From an uncultured Treponema sp. (GTDB lineage Bacteria > Spirochaetota > Spirochaetia > Treponematales > Treponemataceae), in assembly GCA_937892225.1 (NCBI GenBank), contig CALAUH010000130.1, positions 1 to 14,043 of the forward strand: DNA of 14,043 nucleotides. The letters run 5' to 3'. Positions 12,906-14,043 of this stretch are shown here, piece after piece. Every line of letters starts with the position of its first letter. Position 1 is the first letter of the stretch. The translations under genes were made by a program, and so were the position numbers. The notes under the pieces were generated by a model. It saw nothing but the letters and a program-made list of their open reading frames with translations, was not told where the DNA came from and ran no database searches.

Positions 12906-13220
12906 ATGACTGTTATCAGCCAAGATGGAAGATTTGAATGGGGTTCTGAAAAAGACGAATTAAACATAAAAAATCATGGTTTTTCTTTTTCAGAAATTCT
13001 AGAAGTATTTGACGATCCATATCTTCTGACAAAATTTGACGATAAAAATTCTTCACTTGAAGAAGATAGATATTTTAGTGTCGGCAGCATCCGTGGAATT
13101 GTAATAATTGCAGCAGTTCATACGGAACGCAATGGAAAAACAAGAATTATTTCTGCTAGAAAAGCAGAACCAAAATTGCAGGAGGTTTACAATGCCTACA
13201 TCAAACAAATTAACAGATGA
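12906..13220 (+). CDS. brnT: BrnT-family toxin (RelE-like ribonuclease)
   Basis: This 104-aa protein matches BrnT (COG2929): FEWGSEKDELNIKNHGFSFSEILEVFDDP (residues ~10-38) is the family signature, followed by EEDRYFSVGSIRGIVIIAAVHTER and the C-terminal RIISARKAEPK. BrnT has a RelE-like fold and cleaves RNA, halting translation; the conserved basic residues and the RIISAR segment are kept. I chose ATG 12906 rather than an ATG 57 bases upstream because it matches the family N-terminus and follows aaggggcc. The stop overlaps brnA by 29 bases, so the pair is translated together. The likely role is plasmid maintenance through post-segregational killing or stress-induced dormancy. Confidence 0.92.
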   Translation: MTVISQDGRFEWGSEKDELNIKNHGFSFSEILEVFDDPYLLTKFDDKNSSLEEDRYFSVGSIRGIVIIAAVHTERNGKTRIISARKAEPKLQEVYNAYIKQINR

Positions 13221-13461
13221 AAGACTTAAAGAGATTGCAGCTCTTCCAGTAACCTATGATGATGATATTCCAGAATTCTCTGATTCAGATTTGAAAGACT
13301 TTGCTCCTGCACATCCTGAATATTTCAAAGTCACACCTATCAAGAAAGCCATTTCTATCAAGATTGATCTTGATGTCCTGGAAGCTCTGAAAGCTCAAGG
13401 GAAAGGTTATCAGACTAGAATAAATTCTATTCTGCGTGAAGCTGTACTTTCACATCAGTAA
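13192..13461 (+). CDS. brnA: BrnA-family antitoxin
   Basis: This 89-aa protein binds and silences BrnT and, with it, represses the operon. Residues ~1-50 form the acidic toxin-binding part (LTDERLKEIAALP, DDDIPEF, DLKDFAPAHPEYF). Residues ~51-86 form the ribbon-helix-helix DNA-binding part, KKAISIKIDLDVLEALKAQ then GYQTRINSILREAV, a classic BrnA pattern. The ATG at 13192 lies 6 bases after ggagg, inside the brnT 3' end; an upstream in-frame start at 13108 would add residues absent from the family. The toxin-before-antitoxin order is usual for brnTA. Confidence 0.93.
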   Translation: MPTSNKLTDERLKEIAALPVTYDDDIPEFSDSDLKDFAPAHPEYFKVTPIKKAISIKIDLDVLEALKAQGKGYQTRINSILREAVLSHQ

Positions 13462-13470
13462 AAACAAAAC

Positions 13471-13500
13471 GCAACCTAGACTGTCCTAGATTGCATTTTT
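13471..13500. terminator. Bidirectional terminator between brnA and the 229-aa gene
   Basis: gcaa-c-ctag (13471-13479) pairs with ctag-a-ttgc (13486-13494), with one mismatch, followed by a T-run (13496-13502) on the plus strand. A-rich DNA on the left gives a T tract for the minus strand. It can serve both convergent genes. Confidence 0.7.
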
Positions 13501-13553
13501 TCCATTTTATTCATATATCCATACATAATTTTTCAGATTTAGAGAGTTAAAAT

Positions 13554-14043
13554 TTAACGGTCCATTGAATAATCAACTTTACGGACCTTAGTTTTCGTTA
13601 TTTCAGGCTCCTGAACAATTCTTGATCTCAGGTCCTGAAAACTTCTGTTCAAGCATTTTGCATAAACTGCCTGGCTTGAGCCTGCATCACAATTCATCCA
13701 CTGATCAATTCGCTGCATCTGCTTTTCACACCAGGATTCATTATGAATTACAGAATCGTAAAATTCTAAGGATTTCTTTAACTCAGGATCATTTGAATTA
13801 AACTCATCCATATCACAGATTCTTTTCAGATTTGTATAAGTCAAAGCTCTTTTTCCACTTTCTGCAAAAGAAGCATTTTCTCTGCCATCAAAAATGAAAT
13901 TAAAGCCAAACTCATCATCTTGCTTTATGTAATCAAAAAGCAATCTTTTTCTGTTCAAATCCATCAATTCATCAAGATTTAAAAGTAACTGATCCGTACT
14001 CATATCTGCAAAGGAACGTTCAATTTCTTGAAATGCTCCTGCA
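13554..14043 (-). CDS. Unknown acidic protein, C-terminal part (continues at base 230)
   Basis: This holds the last ~153 codons of the 229-aa protein that starts at 230; bases 14014-14043 repeat 1-30. An internal ATG at 14003 would give a 149-aa product, but no good ribosome binding site precedes it and the frame is open upstream to the strong site at 230, so the longer protein is preferred. The region is rich in Asp, Glu, Leu and aromatics and probably mostly helical. It ends in a basic stretch (TKTKVRKVDY near the C-terminus). The gene converges on brnA (plus strand, ending 13461), with a hairpin between them. Function is unknown; its position on the backbone rather than in the cargo block hints at a plasmid role, which is inference only. 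Confidence 0.85.
   Translation of the reverse strand, partial: AGAFQEIERSFADMSTDQLLLNLDELMDLNRKRLLFDYIKQDDEFGFNFIFDGRENASFAESGKRALTYTNLKRICDMDEFNSNDPELKKSLEFYDSVIHNESWCEKQMQRIDQWMNCDAGSSQAVYAKCLNRSFQDLRSRIVQEPEITKTKVRKVDYSMDR
14014..14043. repeat. 30-base end overlap showing circularity
   Basis: Bases 14014-14043 are identical to 1-30, and one gene reads in frame across the join. The simplest reading is a circular molecule of ~14,013 bp cut open with a 30-base overlap. Confidence 0.92.

Noticed and set aside
1..14043. tRNA, rRNA or insertion sequence
   Set aside because: No cloverleaf, rRNA-like stretch, transposase or IS terminal repeats found on either strand.

Overview
The first 30 bases (1-30) and the last 30 bases (14014-14043) are identical, and one open reading frame runs in frame across the join. 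The window is therefore best read as a complete circular replicon of about 14,013 bp with a short end overlap. It is a small mobilizable plasmid. It is AT-rich, uses strong AAGGAG-type ribosome binding sites and sigma70-like promoters (TTTACA-17-TATAAT), and encodes lipobox lipoproteins. These traits point to a diderm with ordinary Shine-Dalgarno and sigma70 signals rather than Bacteroidota. Codon style, CTGCAG richness and the protein set make a gut or rumen spirochete (Treponema-like) my best guess, but the sequence alone does not prove it.

Layout. (1) 363-3010, minus strand: a mobilization operon of a 72-aa protein, a 99-aa ORF through a hairpin-rich probable oriT, MobC, a MobP-type relaxase, and a coiled-coil membrane protein whose N-terminal third is encoded out of frame inside the relaxase gene. 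(2) 3139-4491, minus: a two-gene operon of unrecognised function (coiled-coil protein with an AT-hook-like motif, then a two-TM protein), ended by a strong terminator that lies just before the first mob gene. (3) 4492-5979: a hairpin-rich candidate origin and a ColE2-type replicase/primase (Rep). (4) 5980-6793: a gene-free control region with a long inverted repeat in the rep leader, direct repeats and three AT-rich 33-35 bp repeats before parA. (5) 6794-9074, plus: ParA, a small ribbon-helix-helix ParB-like protein and an unknown 386-aa protein. (6) 9300-13461, plus: cargo consisting of a lipoprotein C10 (streptopain-like) cysteine protease with a second lipoprotein, an HTH-DUF3990 putative ADP-ribosyltransferase toxin with its partner, and a BrnT-BrnA toxin-antitoxin pair. 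(7) 13554 through the join to 230, minus: an unrecognised acidic 229-aa protein.

How it fits together: Rep and the region downstream of it should handle replication. ParA plus its RHH partner, together with two toxin-antitoxin modules, should give stable maintenance. MobC and the relaxase should allow transfer by a helper conjugation system, since no type IV secretion genes are present. The protease/lipoprotein pair is the only obvious host-interaction cargo. The cargo block is more AT-rich and nearly lacks the CTGCAG hexamer that is abundant in the backbone, which suggests separate acquisition.

The most unusual signals are the chain of five serially overlapping mob genes, a GCAAG(G/A)TT motif shared by a helically phased array and the oriT hairpin, a 14-bp near-palindrome repeated four times at gene boundaries, and a 39-bp palindrome overlapping a promoter that predicts a leaderless toxin mRNA.
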